Under the pieces are notes generated by a model that was not told the DNA's origin, searched no databases, and was given only the letters and a program-made list of their open reading frames with translations. This document shows, piece by piece, positions 32,716 to 41,737 of a stretch of 64,000 nucleotides of DNA (within the stretch, counting starts at the first letter, position 1; the number at the start of each line of letters is the position of its first letter). Source of the DNA: COE1 sp964445375 (GTDB taxonomy: Bacteria; Bacillota; Clostridia; Lachnospirales; Lachnospiraceae); contig CAYUKO010000001.1 of assembly GCA_964445375.1 (NCBI GenBank), positions 1 through 64,000 on the forward strand. Reading direction: 5' to 3'. The translations under genes were made by a program, and so were the position numbers.

Positions 32716-33525
32716 TCATCCTTTTAGCTTATTCATTACGCGGTATACCAATTTTCCAAGCTTACTTCTGCGCCATTTCAATTCCTTTAACGATTCCACA
32801 TTCATTCTATGAGAGTCAATAATCTGTGGAAATGTACTTCTTTCTTCCACATCTTTCTCATAATGATTTACTAATCCGAACTGCGATGGATCTCGAAAAC
32901 GCTTTAGCTTGTACTTTTTTATCATCAATGACCATACTGCCTGATCATGTCTGTGTACTACAAAATCATCATAATCAGGCTGCCCTAATGTATTTTCCTT
33001 CTCAGTTATGATTCTTGGATCCTGCGCATATTCCAGGTCTTCCCTTAAAAACTTTTCCACAAAAGGAGACTTTTTCATGACTACATATCCACCAATTGAC
33101 TGTGGTGTATCGGTATATTCTGTGGAATCACATCCCATCAGAATAAGAGCATCTCTTTTATTGTATTTTCTCTCCAGCATCTCAAGTTCAAGCGAAAATA
33201 CCATCAAATCAACCTGTTCCTTTTCCATACAGTCAATCAGATATTGAATCTTATTCACATACACGGAACCTGCATCCGTATAAATAAGGTAATCGCCTTC
33301 CTTCAATTCCTGATATGCTTTATTTAGGAAATAAGGTTTCCAGAGATAATAGCCATTGCCCTTCTTAGCCGATAAAATCTCTTTATTCTTCTCCTTAAAT
33401 TCCTCATCCATATCCTTTGGCGTATAACCGATTACCTTATCTGCACCCCATTGAAGAGCCGTTTCCAGATTCAGCTTCTGTGCTTTTTGAAAGCCTTCAT
33501 TTGCATAGTTAATTGCAATAATCAT
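32716..33525 (-). CDS. Uncharacterised GT-A-like transferase (GYYLWKP/DAG family)
   Basis: This 269-residue protein belongs to a family I recognise from glycan clusters but cannot name. MIIAINYANEGFQKAQKLN, GADKVIGYTPKDMDEEF, KGNGYYLWKPYFLNKAY and DYLIYTDAGSVYVN are its hallmarks. YTDAG sits where a GT-A metal-binding DxD would be, and GGYVVMKKSPFVEKFL and HRHDQAVWSLMIKKY in the C-terminal half resemble the acceptor and metal-coordinating His regions of GT8- or GT32-like enzymes. ATG 33525 with GAGG 8 bases upstream is chosen over ATG 33543. It lies in a run of less common transferases (GT17, DUF5672) and probably adds one sugar of the side chain. No activity is known to me. Confidence 0.55.
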   Translation of the reverse strand: MIIAINYANEGFQKAQKLNLETALQWGADKVIGYTPKDMDEEFKEKNKEILSAKKGNGYYLWKPYFLNKAYQELKEGDYLIYTDAGSVYVNKIQYLIDCMEKEQVDLMVFSLELEMLERKYNKRDALILMGCDSTEYTDTPQSIGGYVVMKKSPFVEKFLREDLEYAQDPRIITEKENTLGQPDYDDFVVHRHDQAVWSLMIKKYKLKRFRDPSQFGLVNHYEKDVEERSTFPQIIDSHRMNVESLKELKWRRSKLGKLVYRVMNKLKG

Positions 33526-33529
33526 TCTT

Positions 33530-34483
33530 CTATCCTCTGCCAATCAGCTTTTTAACCAGTCTCTTTAGCCCAACCTCAACCTGATAACACACATTCTTAC
33601 ACGTTACCTTGATGTGTCTCAATGTCTTCTCGACTGGCTTTTCTTCTTGCATAATCAGATAAGAAAGCTCTTTCTGATTCTCTCTGATATAAACCGGGAA
33701 ACTCTCATCTATCTCACAACGAATGAACTTTGCATCCCTTCCGAAGATATCCTTACCATCCTTAATCTGGTCTGTTACATTGGACAAGACATGCCTGGAA
33801 TTATACTCCTGATGCGCAGCAGAAATTACCTTCTCTTGCACACGCTTCTTGATATCCTTTTCTCCTTTGCCACCCATGTAGCCAAAGTGCCAGCCGCCGT
33901 CTTCCACACGAATACCGATTTCCTTACGCTCAGGGAAACGAAGTTCTCCAAGCTGTAAGTTCTGCTCACGAAGAAGCTTATAGCTGCACATCTTCGTTCC
34001 TATCCACTTCTTTCGCTCTACACCTTCAAATTCCCCTGCATAAGACAAAAGATTGCCAGATACTTCTTCCATATTGAGATAACAGTAGAATAAACGCTGC
34101 GCAAAATGATAAATCTTATCCTCTTGAAAATCCTTTAAAATTTCTTTGATTTTCTCTGGATTTGGGATTTCGTCTAAATCACTGAAAATGATAATATCAT
34201 CATCCGTACAGTCCTTTAATCCTCTTGTTACCGCATTTTTCTGGAATGTATCGCGGTCATGGGTATCGCCTTGTGGTGTATCATCCACAACGACATGAAT
34301 AATCTTGTCGGCAAATTCTGCAAACATTTCCTTATTTTCTTCATAATAAAGAGGCTTCTTAAGTCCTGAAAAAGTCTCTGTTGCCTCGCTGATAACGAAC
34401 TTATCAACAATAGGACTCATAACATGAAGCCTGATTTTAAGCATATCTAATTCATTAAAAAATTGAAAACAATCGTATACCAT
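33530..34483 (-). CDS. GT17-like N-acetylglucosaminyltransferase
   Basis: The 317-residue protein resembles GT17, the family of the bisecting GlcNAc transferase MGAT3 and its bacterial relatives. VYDCFQFFNELDMLKIRLHVM near the start, ISEATETFSGLKKPLYYEEN, ITDD-like DDDIIIFSDLDEIPNP near residue 95 (the metal-binding site) and GGWHFGYMGG near 205 are the family motifs. Those bacterial members are found scattered in polysaccharide loci. An inverting GlcNAc transfer from UDP-GlcNAc is the likely activity. A ribosome site GGGG lies 8 bases before ATG. Family call fairly sure, linkage unknown. Confidence 0.8.
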   Translation of the reverse strand: MVYDCFQFFNELDMLKIRLHVMSPIVDKFVISEATETFSGLKKPLYYEENKEMFAEFADKIIHVVVDDTPQGDTHDRDTFQKNAVTRGLKDCTDDDIIIFSDLDEIPNPEKIKEILKDFQEDKIYHFAQRLFYCYLNMEEVSGNLLSYAGEFEGVERKKWIGTKMCSYKLLREQNLQLGELRFPERKEIGIRVEDGGWHFGYMGGKGEKDIKKRVQEKVISAAHQEYNSRHVLSNVTDQIKDGKDIFGRDAKFIRCEIDESFPVYIRENQKELSYLIMQEEKPVEKTLRHIKVTCKNVCYQVEVGLKRLVKKLIGRG

Positions 34484-34487
34484 CTGA

Positions 34488-35243
34488 TTATCCCCTTCGT
34501 AATATTTTCCTTGCGACTGCTTTACAGCGCTCCTTTATGGTCGGTTTGATAAAATTCGGATACTGTGCATTGGTTCCTTCCCATTTATGAAAAGCAAACG
34601 GAGTAATTCCCTGCACTTCGGGGATCATCTGCTCATGGCTGTAATACTTTGCTATTTCAAGTGGAGCAATCTGCATTCCTTCTGCTTCTAACAAGTGTCT
34701 TATCTTGCAGCAGATAAATCCGTCCTCATAGAACCACATCTTTCCATAGGCATATTCTCCCTCCCATGGAACATTCGCAATTTTGGGAAAATCCATCAAG
34801 CGCTTACTACGAATTCCCGCGCTGTTTCCAACACGGCAGATATTTCCATGGATATCACGATAAGTCGTGGTATCTCCATCCTTTGGCAACGGCCATGGTG
34901 CGCCAATGTAATCATAGTCTAAGAACTCATCCCGCCACATTTCCGGATGCACAACAAAACCATCTGCATGAACAATCAAAGCATAATCGGTCTTGATATG
35001 ATCTCCTAGTTCATATACCATTTTGTAATTAAAATCATCTATGTTCGTCAGCTTACTTGTATGACTGTAACGTATGGACTTTGGCAAGCCAAAAGGCTTC
35101 TTATGTGTAATCAATACGGCATCACCAAAATCAATGCCACGCATGCTGTATTCCATTGCCTGAATCGTTGCCTTTACATTCACACTTGTCATTGCTACAA
35201 GTGTTACCTGTGGAAGCTGTAGTTTTTGTTTATTTTCTTTCAT
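34488..35243 (-). CDS. DUF5672 protein, probable glycosyltransferase
   Basis: This 251-residue protein matches the DUF5672 family: LPQVTLVAMTSVNVKATIQAM at the start, DYALIVHADGFVVHPEMW near 110, YIGAPWPLP near 130, RVGNSAGIRSKRLMDFP near 160, EDGFICCKIRHLLEA near 190 and GITPFAFHKW near 225. The HADG site and ED-x-x-x-C pattern suggest a GT-A-type transferase resembling GT2. Members occur almost only in polysaccharide clusters, and their sugars have not been determined to my knowledge. It is followed after 4 bases by the GT17-like gene. Activity inferred. Confidence 0.75.
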   Translation of the reverse strand: MKENKQKLQLPQVTLVAMTSVNVKATIQAMEYSMRGIDFGDAVLITHKKPFGLPKSIRYSHTSKLTNIDDFNYKMVYELGDHIKTDYALIVHADGFVVHPEMWRDEFLDYDYIGAPWPLPKDGDTTTYRDIHGNICRVGNSAGIRSKRLMDFPKIANVPWEGEYAYGKMWFYEDGFICCKIRHLLEAEGMQIAPLEIAKYYSHEQMIPEVQGITPFAFHKWEGTNAQYPNFIKPTIKERCKAVARKILRRG

Positions 35244-35273
35244 CCTACTAATTTATCCTTTAAATTTATATCT

Positions 35274-36860
35274 CTATTCTGCTAAATCAACATTCATTTG
35301 TTCTATGATACACTCGTGTTTCTTCGCATCTTTATCATAGTTAATACCTACTAAGAGTAAATTGCCCTTATATTCCAAAAGACTCTCTGTATATTTCTTA
35401 TCCTTTATCTGGGCAATTGCTCCCTGCACACTCTTATCATATTTTAATTCTATTACCATTGCAGGCTTATCTGCTGCTTTTGCTTTCGGGATAAATACAA
35501 TATCAGCATAGCCTTTTCCTGTGGGCAGTTCACGAAATACAGAATAATACTCTCTTGCTGCATAAAATGCCAGTGAAATCGTATAACTGAGTGCATTCTC
35601 ATCATTATATGTCAAAATAGAAGTCTCATAATGTGCCTTTTCCACACCCTTTGCAACCGCATTGGCATCCATTGCCCATGCGCTCTTCAACAAAGCTTCC
35701 GATTCCTTTACGGAACGGATGATTTCTCCCCATGAAGTATTCCTGATTGCTGTAATAAACTCTTTCGAAATCTCTTTATTCGGAATATAGACTTCTTCCT
35801 TTTCCCAATCATAGGCAAGGTAGCCCAAATGAACAAGCAAGGTCAGAACATCTTCATAATTATGGAATGTTGTCATATCGTTGACAAAGCTTCTTACATC
35901 AATCTGTACATGTTCTCCTGCAAGCATTCGTATGATAGCATCCTTCAATCCATCATAATTCATATCAATATATGTTCGTAATGCTTCAAATGTCTCGGTC
36001 TGATTCCAGTAAGTATCAAAAGCATTCGCAAGCATTGCCCCCACAACTGACCTCGGATTATAAATGGATGCAACCTTCCCCAGATGATAACCATCATACC
36101 AAGTCTTTGTATCTTCAAAGCTCATTTCATATCGCTCGCACAACCCTTTTACTTCCTTTTCATTGAAGCCAAAATATCCGGCAAGCTGTCCTGCATTTGT
36201 CATAGAGTATTCCGTAAACATATTCAATGCAGAATGTGTTCCATATTTCTTGATTGGCAGGATTCCTGTCATATAGGCAAGAGAGATGTATTCTTTATCT
36301 TTAAGCCAATTACGCAGAAAATCAAGATATTTTCCCTGTTCTTCCTTTTTGTCCTTGTATTCTCGGAAGATGCAGTCCCATTCGTCTACTAATATAACAA
36401 AATATCTTTCATTTCTTCTATAAACATCCTGCATAACCCAAGACAACGAACTTTCATTTGTCTCATCTACGATATCCGGATATTTCTCTTTGAATTCTTT
36501 TATCACTCTTATTTCGAGCTGTTTTAACAATTCCTCAGAAGAATACGTTCTTCCAATGAATTCCGTCATATTAATACGAATCACATCATATTGATTCAAA
36601 TGCTTCTTATAGCTCTTAGCCTTGCCAATTTCCAAATCTTTAAATAACTGATCCGAATCACTTTCTGCGTTATAATAAGCTGACAGCATTTTAATAGCCA
36701 TCGACTTACCAAATCTTCTCGGTCGGCTGACACAGACAAATCTTTGTTCTGTATTTATCAAACGGTTCAACTGCTCGATAAGTCCTGTTTTGTCAACATA
36801 TATCTCTGAATTAAGACTGTCTTGAAAACCTTTTGTCGTTGGATTTAAATAATATCCCAT
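35274..36860 (-). CDS. AAA-ATPase-like protein with PD-(D/E)XK nuclease-like domain
   Basis: A 528-residue protein of the AAA-ATPase-like/PDDEXK_9 family, not a glycan enzyme. The start IYVDKTGLIEQL and SRPRRFGKSMAIKML (Walker A variant RPRRFGKS near residue 50) are diagnostic, FVILVDEWDCIF near 160 is Walker B. The C-terminus has YADIVFIPK followed by PAMVIELKYDKS near 480, the D...ExK core of the nuclease fold. Members occur in many copies per genome in Bacteroides and Clostridia, with no agreed role; defence, mobile-element or repair links are guessed. Its ribosome site GGGAGGAG is strong and the reading frame intact. It is the only gene in the window without a clear tie to glycan assembly. 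Confidence 0.85.
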   Translation of the reverse strand: MGYYLNPTTKGFQDSLNSEIYVDKTGLIEQLNRLINTEQRFVCVSRPRRFGKSMAIKMLSAYYNAESDSDQLFKDLEIGKAKSYKKHLNQYDVIRINMTEFIGRTYSSEELLKQLEIRVIKEFKEKYPDIVDETNESSLSWVMQDVYRRNERYFVILVDEWDCIFREYKDKKEEQGKYLDFLRNWLKDKEYISLAYMTGILPIKKYGTHSALNMFTEYSMTNAGQLAGYFGFNEKEVKGLCERYEMSFEDTKTWYDGYHLGKVASIYNPRSVVGAMLANAFDTYWNQTETFEALRTYIDMNYDGLKDAIIRMLAGEHVQIDVRSFVNDMTTFHNYEDVLTLLVHLGYLAYDWEKEEVYIPNKEISKEFITAIRNTSWGEIIRSVKESEALLKSAWAMDANAVAKGVEKAHYETSILTYNDENALSYTISLAFYAAREYYSVFRELPTGKGYADIVFIPKAKAADKPAMVIELKYDKSVQGAIAQIKDKKYTESLLEYKGNLLLVGINYDKDAKKHECIIEQMNVDLAE

Positions 36861-36879
36861 AGTCTGTGTCTCCTCCCTG

Positions 36880-37902
36880 TTATATTCCCATTCTACGCTT
36901 TAACGAACGTAACATTCTGAAAAATAAATCCTGATAAATCAAATACTTTGCATGGAGTCTTGCCGTTGCTAGCTGTGCTCCCTGCAATTTCTTCCCAATT
37001 TCTTTGTATCTCTTAGAATTCTTCTTATATTCTTCCAGTTCCTTGCGGCATTCCTGTGCCGTAAAGAGCTTTCCCTTTCTGTCCATATAGACAAAATCAG
37101 AATAAATATTCTGCTCCGATGCCCAATAGCCATCGGACACATTATGTCTTGCCCAATACTTCGGTGCAATGACATACTTTACGGTCTCACTGGTAAAGGC
37201 CGGGAAAAATGCAAACGTGGAATTCGATAAAATAAGATACTGTGCATTCTTAATTGCCGTATAATCTCCTGCTAAATCAAAATGAAAAGCCGGAACCTCC
37301 GGTAGAATTCTTCTTGCTGCTTCTATGTCGTCTGTCACTACCATAAATTCCATGTCCGAGCGCTTGTTTTTCATGACTTTCATGGCATCCAGCCAGTATT
37401 TTCTTCTTAAGAACAGCTCAGGGTTGCTAGTGTATTCACCTCCACGGATGTTGATAATACACAGATTCTCTCTGGAATACTTATAATCATCATATTCCGG
37501 CTTTACCTTCATCCAATTCCTAATCTCTTCTCTATACTTTACAAAATAAGACTCATCCTGAAGATTACCATATACAAGTGTCGTTTCATCCAATTCAAAG
37601 AGCTTCTCATCTGCTCCCGTAATATAACAGCCATGTTCGATATCATGCTTGGAATTACCTAAAAAGATTCTGTCCTCTCTCTCCTGATAAACTTTCTTAA
37701 AATCCTCTTTTGTAAGGTCTAATCCACAATCTAAGTCCATGAAATACATACCCTTATTACTATGGATGTTATTGGCAAGGATTTCACGGTTTAAGATGCT
37801 AAAATCCCATCCCTTTTCCAATGCCAGACATCTGGTCGCAATATAACAGAACAGCTGATTTCCCAGTCCCTGTCCTTTTAATAATTCGGTTGCCAATATC
37901 AT
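36880..37902 (-). CDS. GT11-related fucosyltransferase-like protein, divergent
   Basis: This 340-residue protein begins with LLKGQGLGNQLFCYIATRCLA, which retains the GLGNQLF motif of GT11. The donor-binding motif that should read HxRRxDY is CIINIRGGEYTSNPE near 150, with only one Arg kept in a different context. LILSNSTFAFFPAF near 235 fits the usual S-x-S-F-x-W-W region. It may use a donor other than GDP-fucose or may be a GT11-like subfamily with its own motif. The gene lies between the AAA/nuclease gene and the GT14-like gene, with AAGGG 7 bases before its start. Confidence 0.6.
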   Translation of the reverse strand: MILATELLKGQGLGNQLFCYIATRCLALEKGWDFSILNREILANNIHSNKGMYFMDLDCGLDLTKEDFKKVYQEREDRIFLGNSKHDIEHGCYITGADEKLFELDETTLVYGNLQDESYFVKYREEIRNWMKVKPEYDDYKYSRENLCIINIRGGEYTSNPELFLRRKYWLDAMKVMKNKRSDMEFMVVTDDIEAARRILPEVPAFHFDLAGDYTAIKNAQYLILSNSTFAFFPAFTSETVKYVIAPKYWARHNVSDGYWASEQNIYSDFVYMDRKGKLFTAQECRKELEEYKKNSKRYKEIGKKLQGAQLATARLHAKYLIYQDLFFRMLRSLKRRMGI

Positions 37903-37919
37903 TTTTCAACCCTTCTTCT

Positions 37920-38825
37920 CTATTCTCCGACTTTTTCTGTTACTTTAGATAATTTTTGATATATTTCATCAACAATACTCTTATCGATTTTTTCATCAAA
38001 TTTTCTTGCAAACATTTCATCTGCGTGTAAAATTTCATCTAAGTCTTCACTTCGAAATACATAAGGTGTTCCTCGTTTCCAATCAATATAACGCATACAT
38101 GCTTTATAGTTATCTTCGAAGTCTGATATATACAAATTATTCTTATATGGTGAATCCATAATCATTGTTTGCCATATTAATTCATCACTAATTTGAGTCA
38201 AACGAAAAGCTTTGCTATATTTCTTCCACTTACAAACAACATACTGCGCGAACTGTTCTGTAATACTACACCAGTTTGCACCTCCGTAAAATTCAAAAGA
38301 AACATTTCTAGTTCGATCAATGTTGAGTCTTCTTTGAATTGCAAGAGAATATGTTTCTAAATTGCGCCAAAACGGATCACGTTTTCTACCAAGTTGTTTC
38401 GAAAAGAAATGATAGGAAACATATCTACATGCTATATCCTGCTGGTACTGCTTTGTTCCAAAATGGATAAATTCCTTTCCTTGATTTGCATCAAAGAACT
38501 CATGAATTTCTTGCTGTGTTTTTATTGGTAAATCTGCACCTGACAAAAAGTGGTAATAAGCATATTTACTCGTATTGACTGCCATTTTCAACAATTCAAT
38601 TTCTGCTAATGAGATACTATTAGTTCCCCAAAATACCTTATATTTTTTTAGAATAACCACTTTCGACTTTTTTGCCCATCTTCTTATCTCCTCAACATTA
38701 ACAAATTTACTATTCTTATCAACATGAATAAATATATCATTATATTCATAATCCAATAATTGAATTAATCGTTTTAAAACAAATGTATTTTCATGAATTA
38801 ATAGCAAATAAGCATGTTTTAACAT
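37920..38825 (-). CDS. GT14-like beta-1,6-N-acetylglucosaminyltransferase
   Basis: The 301-residue protein resembles the core-2/I-branching (GT14) family. AYLLLIHENTFVLKRLIQLL opens it, FIHVDKNS and VFWGTNSISLAEIELLKMA follow, YYHFLSGADLPIKTQ near 95 holds the family's S-G-x-D-L-P motif, and GGANWCSITEQFAQYV with SDELIWQTMIMDS are the acceptor and catalytic Glu regions. Bacterial relatives act in capsules and exopolysaccharides. The gene is noticeably more A+T-rich than its neighbours and rich in Lys, Asn and Tyr codons, which hints at separate acquisition. Ribosome site AAGAGG, 8 bases from ATG. A retained UDP-sugar-independent metal site is not expected in this family. Confidence 0.82.
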   Translation of the reverse strand: MLKHAYLLLIHENTFVLKRLIQLLDYEYNDIFIHVDKNSKFVNVEEIRRWAKKSKVVILKKYKVFWGTNSISLAEIELLKMAVNTSKYAYYHFLSGADLPIKTQQEIHEFFDANQGKEFIHFGTKQYQQDIACRYVSYHFFSKQLGRKRDPFWRNLETYSLAIQRRLNIDRTRNVSFEFYGGANWCSITEQFAQYVVCKWKKYSKAFRLTQISDELIWQTMIMDSPYKNNLYISDFEDNYKACMRYIDWKRGTPYVFRSEDLDEILHADEMFARKFDEKIDKSIVDEIYQKLSKVTEKVGE

Positions 38826-38852
38826 TTATATTACCTCTTTTTGCTTAAAAGT

Positions 38853-40598
38853 TTAATGTAATGAAGTTTGTTCAATTTTTCCATCTTCCACTTTATAAAT
38901 AATATCACACTTTTCAATGGTATTAAGTCTATGCGCAATGATGACCATCGTCTTCTTGCCATGGAAGCTGTTGATTGCTTCCATAACAGCCTGCTCTGTT
39001 TCATTATCCAGTGCAGAGGTTGCTTCATCAAATACCAAAATCTCCGGGTTATGATAGAGCGCTCTTGCAATACCAAGTCGCTGTCTCTGACCACCCGAAA
39101 GTCTGACACCCCTGTCACCGATTGTTGTATCCAAGCCTTCCGGCAAAGTCTTAATAAAGTCTTTTAACTGTGCTTCCTCTAATACCTGCCAGATTCTTTC
39201 ATCATCGATTTCTTCATCTGCAATACCAAAAGCAATGTTATTTCTAATTGGTTCATCCACCAGATAAATAGCCTGTGGAATATAGCCTATCTGTGCAAGC
39301 CATGCCGGATAGTTATCAAAGATATTCACACCATCACAGGTAATCGAACCCTCATGAACTCTCAATAATCCAAGTAAGATATCAACAATCGTGGATTTAC
39401 CTGCACCGGATGGTCCCATAATACCAACCGACTTACCATAAGGCACTTCCATATGTGCATGGTCAAAAATCAGCTTGTCTGTATTTGGATAAGCATACAC
39501 AATATTCTTTAACTCAATCTTATCTCTTAGTTTAATCTCTACTGTAGAATCCTTAGATAACAAGTTCGGATTTGTTTTCTCGCTTATTGCATTAATATTC
39601 ATATTCTCATATACATAATCCAGACATGGCTTTTGGTACGCAATCTCTGTCATATACGTATTGATTCTGTTTGCACTAGGCATTAATCGCATCGCTGCCA
39701 ACGCAAATACAGATAATAATGGAATCATTTCCATAACATCATTTCCTGCCAGAATATATACGATCAAATAGCAAATAAAACTTGTCATAAATAAGGTTTC
39801 AATCATTAATCTTGGCACATTATTCATAACAGAATATCTTCTTGCATAGCCGGCTCCAACTTTACCGGTATTCTCATAATTATCTGCAAAAAAAGCTTCC
39901 CTGTGAAGAACCTTTACATCCTTAATACCATAAATAGCCTGAATTCTCCACTTTGCAATTCTTGACTGAATTGCCTGATTCTTACTGCCAAGCTTTGATA
40001 ATCTTGGTTTCAATACCTTTAACATAAGTAAAGTAACGAATCCTAATACAACTACTACAAATAAGGTCATCTTCCAATCTGTTGCTATTAGAACACAGCT
40101 TAACAGTACAAATACTACCGATTCCGATACTAAGGAAATGATTGCCATAATCATATTAAATACATTCGGAATGTCACTGTCTGTCAAACGAAAAACGGTT
40201 GGAATATCTGCATCCAGATAGAATTCATACGGTCTGTTTAAAAACTCGCGAAGAACTCTGCTGATTAACTGATTTCGATTCGTACAAATAAAACGGTTCT
40301 GTTCATTTACCAGCACTAATAAGTAAAGATTCTTAATGATGTACATTACAATTAATAGAACTAGCAATGGTATCACCAAGTCCTGTGCGTCCTCAATATG
40401 CAGGAAATTCATTACTTTTTGTCCATACTTATTCTGGGCTATGGCATCCGGGCTAAGAATTGCCATAACAACAGGAAGCATTGCAGAAACACTTAATGTC
40501 TCCAATAATCCTCCAATAAAAATCATAACACCCAGAACTCCAATTTGTTTCTTCTGACTCTTATTCAAAATGTAGTTCAATTTTTTTAAGATTTCCAT
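38853..40598 (-). CDS. PglK-like ABC exporter/flippase (second copy)
   Basis: A 581-residue ABC half-transporter paralogous to the one at 9154. Membrane domain: residues 20-300 with an ETLSVSAMLPVVMAI stretch in helix 1 typical of PglK-like proteins. ATPase domain: Walker A GPSGAGKST near 395, YIPQAIYLVDE Q-loop, LSGGQRQRLG signature, LVFDEATSALD Walker B, IIAHRL switch. The two copies share long identical runs (EATSALDNETEQAVME) in the ATPase half and differ more in the membrane half. Ribosome site AAGGAGG, 6 bases from ATG, is nearly perfect. It is flanked by SGNH/MBOAT and GT14 genes, so it probably moves a different lipid-linked glycan from the first copy. Confidence 0.88.
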   Translation of the reverse strand: MEILKKLNYILNKSQKKQIGVLGVMIFIGGLLETLSVSAMLPVVMAILSPDAIAQNKYGQKVMNFLHIEDAQDLVIPLLVLLIVMYIIKNLYLLVLVNEQNRFICTNRNQLISRVLREFLNRPYEFYLDADIPTVFRLTDSDIPNVFNMIMAIISLVSESVVFVLLSCVLIATDWKMTLFVVVVLGFVTLLMLKVLKPRLSKLGSKNQAIQSRIAKWRIQAIYGIKDVKVLHREAFFADNYENTGKVGAGYARRYSVMNNVPRLMIETLFMTSFICYLIVYILAGNDVMEMIPLLSVFALAAMRLMPSANRINTYMTEIAYQKPCLDYVYENMNINAISEKTNPNLLSKDSTVEIKLRDKIELKNIVYAYPNTDKLIFDHAHMEVPYGKSVGIMGPSGAGKSTIVDILLGLLRVHEGSITCDGVNIFDNYPAWLAQIGYIPQAIYLVDEPIRNNIAFGIADEEIDDERIWQVLEEAQLKDFIKTLPEGLDTTIGDRGVRLSGGQRQRLGIARALYHNPEILVFDEATSALDNETEQAVMEAINSFHGKKTMVIIAHRLNTIEKCDIIYKVEDGKIEQTSLH

Positions 40599-40622
40599 CT
40601 TTTTCCTCCTTAGGTCTATAAG

Positions 40623-41687
40623 CTACCTGAAAATACTTTCGTAATCGTAATTCAGATAATATTCCTTCTCTATTTCTAAACGCTCCAAATAATTATCTTT
40701 GGTTACAAGTCCATCTTCAGAAGCCATCCACTCTAAAATCTTAGAATTAATTTCTGCCGAATAATGCTCCTTGTCACGATAATTATCGGTATTTGTAATC
40801 ACATCGTACTTTTCATAGAAGTTAAACAGTTTTACATTCGGACACTCAAGAAGCAACTCTGTTGCAATCTGTTCTGCTTCAAACTGCATCTTCATCATGC
40901 CTTCCTGATTTAAAAAATCCCAGTAACAAATGCTATATGGTGTATAAAAAATGTAAAAAGTCGTATCCGGATACTGATTAACCAAATCAACAAAGTTCTC
41001 TTTGATATTAGCAGTAACCATCTCTCTTTCTTCTTCCGTGAGACCTTCTATCATGTCTGCTTTCTCTTCCCACCGGTCATAGCTTTGCATGATAAATGCA
41101 AGACCTGTCTCTTTATCCCAGGAAGAGTATTCATCCATAGTCGTACTAGACCGTCCTAATAATGTCTTTCCCACATTCGGTAATACGCCATGATACATAA
41201 TAGACTTATTGAACACATATGATACGTCGTTCCATGGATTCTCATCATATAAATATGTTGGATATCCTTCATATTGTGTCCAGTCTTTCTCTCTTATAAA
41301 TGCATTGTAGTCCATGGTCCAAATCACCGTTTTGAGATTCTCATTACGCTGCAATGCTCTCTCCAGATTCTCCGACAGCTCCTTGTAACCTGCTCCTGAA
41401 AAAGTCTCTTTCACGGACTGCGTTCCAAATAATGTATCTATTTCACTCGTCTTAAAGTTCTGTGCCATAGATGTTCCTGTCACAATGGCATCGTAATCAA
41501 AATGCCTTGATATCCCATCATTTGTATATCGCTCATCATACAGCCTATACGATACAAATGAAAACGGCTTGTGAAAATGGAAATACGGATCAAACACATA
41601 CACGACAGCAAATATAAGAAAAATTGTTCCAAACAGACATATTATGCACTTTTTAAACCATTTCTTTGATTGATTATTCTCTTTCAC
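40623..41687 (-). CDS. Membrane-anchored SGNH-like protein, partner of MBOAT acyltransferase (pair 2)
   Basis: The start is GTG at 41687, preceded by AAGGG 9 bases upstream. One anchor helix (residues 12-31) precedes a 320-residue extracellular domain. IVTGTSMAQNFKTSEID near 69-85 puts Ser in the nucleophile position of a SGNH-like fold, and DKEHYSAEINSKI near 305 gives the Asp-His region. GTSM is a common motif in DltD/AlgX-like proteins beside MBOAT genes. The tail lacks the extra 180-residue region of the other SGNH gene, so the pair probably differs in acceptor. Likely role: O-acyl transfer outside the cell. Confidence 0.66.
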   Translation of the reverse strand: MKENNQSKKWFKKCIICLFGTIFLIFAVVYVFDPYFHFHKPFSFVSYRLYDERYTNDGISRHFDYDAIVTGTSMAQNFKTSEIDTLFGTQSVKETFSGAGYKELSENLERALQRNENLKTVIWTMDYNAFIREKDWTQYEGYPTYLYDENPWNDVSYVFNKSIMYHGVLPNVGKTLLGRSSTTMDEYSSWDKETGLAFIMQSYDRWEEKADMIEGLTEEEREMVTANIKENFVDLVNQYPDTTFYIFYTPYSICYWDFLNQEGMMKMQFEAEQIATELLLECPNVKLFNFYEKYDVITNTDNYRDKEHYSAEINSKILEWMASEDGLVTKDNYLERLEIEKEYYLNYDYESIFR

Positions 41688-41710
41688 TTTCTAAATCCCT
41701 TGCTAGAAAT

Positions 41711-41737
41711 GTAACCATTCAATACCTTCATAGTTAC
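41711..41737. repeat. Decayed copy of a 27-base palindromic repeat
   Basis: The 27 bases immediately after the stop codon of the MBOAT gene match the palindrome at 56298-56324 at 22 of 27 positions, in the same orientation. The outer five bases of both arms (GTAAC...GTTAC) still pair, while the inner part has lost several pairs. No T run follows on the minus strand. It fills most of the 50-base gap between the two genes. Confidence 0.5.
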
